The notes under the pieces were generated by a model. It saw only the letters and a list, made by a program, of their open reading frames with translations, did not search any database and was not told the DNA's origin. Below, piece after piece: positions 62,781-64,000 of a stretch of 64,000 bases of DNA. The translations under genes and the position numbers were made by a program. The DNA comes from Candidatus Stoquefichus sp. SB1. Lineage in GTDB: Bacteria; Bacillota_I; Bacilli_A; Erysipelotrichales; Coprobacillaceae. Within the stretch, counting starts at the first letter, position 1, and every line of letters begins with the position of its first letter. The stretch is taken from the NCBI RefSeq assembly GCF_001244545.1, contig NZ_LN852692.1, positions 124,001-188,000 on the forward strand, in the 5' to 3' direction.

Positions 62781-62939
62781 ATGATGATTTCTAAAATGGA
62801 TATTATGAATTTAGTTTCACTCATTTTGAATGTTTTGGCAATGATTATTATAGGTGTTTGTTACTTTAAAATAAAAGTTATTAAAAAGCATGACGATGAA
62901 AAAAAGAAAGACAATGAATTAAAAATCAATAATAAATAA
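62781..62939 (+). CDS. 52-residue single-span membrane protein
   Basis: A short gene easily missed by length filters. ATG 62781 (followed by a second ATG) has AAAGGA at good spacing. The product has one hydrophobic helix (about 10-30, NLVSLILNVLAMIIIGVCYF) and a strongly charged C-terminus rich in Lys and Asp. A strong terminator follows at once, supporting an expressed unit with the 203-residue protein. Function unknown; small proteins of this shape occur beside bacteriocin exporters, but no homology was established. Confidence 0.6.
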   Translation: MMISKMDIMNLVSLILNVLAMIIIGVCYFKIKVIKKHDDEKKKDNELKINNK

Positions 62940-62946
62940 CCTCTTT

Positions 62947-62986
62947 AAGAATTATAGTCTATGATATGAGATTATAATTCTTTTTT
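62947..62986 (+). terminator. Terminator after the small membrane protein genes
   Basis: AAGAATTATA (62947-62956) pairs with TATAATTCTT (62973-62982), with T-run to 62986. Beyond it the sequence is mostly decayed coding DNA. Confidence 0.85.
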
Positions 62987-63121
62987 GATATTTAGGTAAT
63001 ATCTTAAAATCCACAAATCTTCTCCACAGGTAGAACAAACAAAAATTTAATTAATTAGTGAAACAGGAAATACACGTACAACCTTACAATTAATTTAGTA
63101 GAATTTAAGAGATAGTTAAAA

Positions 63122-63536
63122 GCCTATCAGTCATAAGATGGATAAGTTCATTATCTTTTTACAGTTAAAGAAGGGGTACGATTCAAAAAGGTCAGACAGT
63201 CGCTGAAATCAGTACCAACAAAGATGATCAAATGATTGTAGAAGCCTATATACAAACATCAATATCAAAGTTGCTATTAATGGAGTCAATATCCAAAAGT
63301 ATGGAATCTTAAGTGAGACGCTTGTTTCTATGGATTCAGGGACACTGACACAAGAAACAGAACAAGGGAATCTTGTATTATATAAATATCTTGTTTCTTT
63401 GGACAATAAACAGCTTCATTTTACAGATGGTACAAAGATTAATGCGATAAAATCAATGCTAGTCATTGCAAGAATTGTCTATGAGAAAGAAATATGTCTA
63501 GACTGATTATTAGAGTTATTGAGTTTTAAGAATTAA
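63122..63536 (+). pseudogene. Broken HlyD-type bacteriocin secretion accessory protein gene
   Basis: The C-terminal part of a membrane-fusion-type accessory protein is readable in three frames in turn: DG-stop-VHYLFTVKEGVR (from 63137), then IQKGQTVAEISTNKDDQ (from 63181), then KVAINGVNIQKYGIL and TQETEQGNLVLYK (from 63267). The lipoyl-like GxxVQKGQ and the NGVN-x-x-x-YG motifs are typical of accessory proteins of peptide ABC exporters. Frames step back by one each time, as expected for single-base deletions. An internal TAA (63143) and a TGA (63504, probably from TGG) confirm loss of function. The true stop is TAA 63534-63536. The N-terminal helix is gone. Confidence 0.7.
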
Positions 63537-63546
63537 TGTGGTATAA

Positions 63547-63576
63547 AGTAGAGTATACACCAACTCTATTTTATAT
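63547..63576 (+). terminator. Weak terminator-like hairpin after the broken accessory gene
   Basis: TAGAGT (about 63549-63554) pairs with ACTCTA (63563-63568) around an 8-base loop, followed by TTTTAT. Confidence 0.35.
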
Positions 63577-63660
63577 AAATTTTGGTAAAGAAAACGATGC
63601 AAATGTTTTGGAATTAATAATAAATTTGCCAAGAAATTATATAAAAATTGAAGAAGAAAA

Positions 63661-63980
63661 GATGATGTATTTAGAGAGTAGTTATGGTATAAATTGGAGT
63701 AGAAACACAACAGGGCGTGTTATTGATGTAGTAAAGCTGCTGTTACCTGTAGATTTAGTCGGTGGATGGGGTACAAAACTTTAGTGAACTTTTTCGGAAA
63801 GAAAACAATGAAACAATATATTACTAGTGCAATAACTAAAGTTGGAATTTATACTGGCATGGCTTCTTCAGTTGCTAGTTTTATAACGATATTATTAAAT
63901 TTTAATATGGTGGAGCAATTGCATATGCACTAGATAGATATGATAAAAGGATTTTAATGGGAGGATTCAATTTTAAATGA
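63661..63980 (+). pseudogene. Twice-frameshifted small hydrophobic protein, possibly a bacteriocin-like precursor
   Basis: Three frames join into one protein of about 105 residues: MYLESSYGINWSRNTTGR through VDLVGGWG, then YKTLVNFFGKKTMKQ through SFITILLNF, then GGAIAYALDRYDKR to GGFNFK and TGA at 63978-63980. Two single-base deletions (near 63770 and near 63903) break it. The frame is open upstream to ATG 63536, but the piece before residue 42 is unlike the rest. The middle is hydrophobic and Gly/Ala-rich. Lying directly after a bacteriocin-type accessory gene, it may be the exported peptide or an immunity-type protein. Family not recognised. Confidence 0.5.
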
Positions 63981-64000
63981 AAAGTAAAAAACTTTTAATT
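63977..64000 (+). CDS. Start of a gene cut by the window edge
   Basis: ATG 63977 overlaps the preceding stop (ATGA) and gives MKSKKLLI before the window ends. A GGGAGG lies 12 bases upstream, slightly far. Identity cannot be judged. Confidence 0.35.

Noticed and set aside
63536-63784. 82-residue open frame taken as an intact gene
   Set aside because: Its C-terminal part continues in another frame after GGWG, and its first 40 residues lack coding character and a ribosome binding site. It is better read as part of a frameshifted gene starting near 63661.

Overview
The window is about 64 kb of low-GC Firmicutes chromosome in which every intact gene is on the + strand. The core genes (an alpha/beta-type small acid-soluble spore protein, EzrA, an L27 with a cleavable N-terminal extension beside the protease Prp, and the ffh-rpsP-rimM-trmD-rplS block) point to a spore-forming, Gram-positive, probably gut-dwelling bacterium. 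The style (very AT-rich, an unusually short SMC, a large Sel1-repeat protein, gene order) resembles Erysipelotrichia such as Coprobacillus or Catenibacterium relatives. That placement is an inference, not a database result. No rRNA, tRNA, CRISPR array or insertion sequence was recognised.

1-700: the end of a cyclophilin-like gene and a flavodoxin-fold Fe-S flavoprotein. 771-955: a pair of 25-bp inverted repeats (23/25 matching, palindromic arms around an asymmetric centre) enclosing a strong extended -10 promoter that, as sequenced, points away from the downstream genes. This looks like an invertible promoter caught in the OFF orientation. 985-1976: two tandem NusG-family (LoaP/UpxY-like) antiterminators. 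1983-2068: a leader with a hairpin followed directly by a strong intrinsic terminator. 2096-18509: a cell-surface polysaccharide locus with an aminotransferase, an ATP-grasp enzyme, the initiating phosphoglycosyl transferase, an acetyltransferase, a Wzy-like polymerase, a capsule-type transferase, a Wzx/MurJ-like flippase and a glycosyltransferase. It ends with a set of seven genes that appears to encode a whole CMP-legionaminic acid pathway (LegB, LegC, PtmE-like, LegH/NeuD-like, LegI, LegG, LegF). The last enzyme is fused to an SGNH esterase-like domain. Promoter inversion plus processive antitermination would give this capsule two layers of ON/OFF control.

18722-32364: rpsD with its leader, ezrA, an IscS-type desulfurase with thiI, a spore SASP, ackA, a DHH phosphoesterase, a large membrane protein of unknown function and a 1152-residue Sel1-repeat protein whose N-terminus resembles a decayed kinase lobe. 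32448-32617 on the minus strand is a small membrane-protein gene broken by one missing A. 32855-43645: a two-component system, then smc, ftsY, ylxM, ffh, an SGNH protein, rpsP, khpA, rimM and trmD. 43757-62066 is housekeeping: rplS, lepB, rbgA, rnhB, dprA, topA, trmFO, xerC, rplU-prp-rpmA, obgE, ruvAB, comEA-comEC, holA, L-serine dehydratase and hemW. 62118-64000 is accessory and decayed: two small membrane proteins, a broken HlyD-type (bacteriocin secretion accessory) gene and a twice-frameshifted small hydrophobic protein, probably the ruins of a peptide-export cluster.

The most interesting system is the switch at 771-2068: invertible promoter, tandem NusG paralogues and leader terminator in front of a legionaminic-acid capsule operon.
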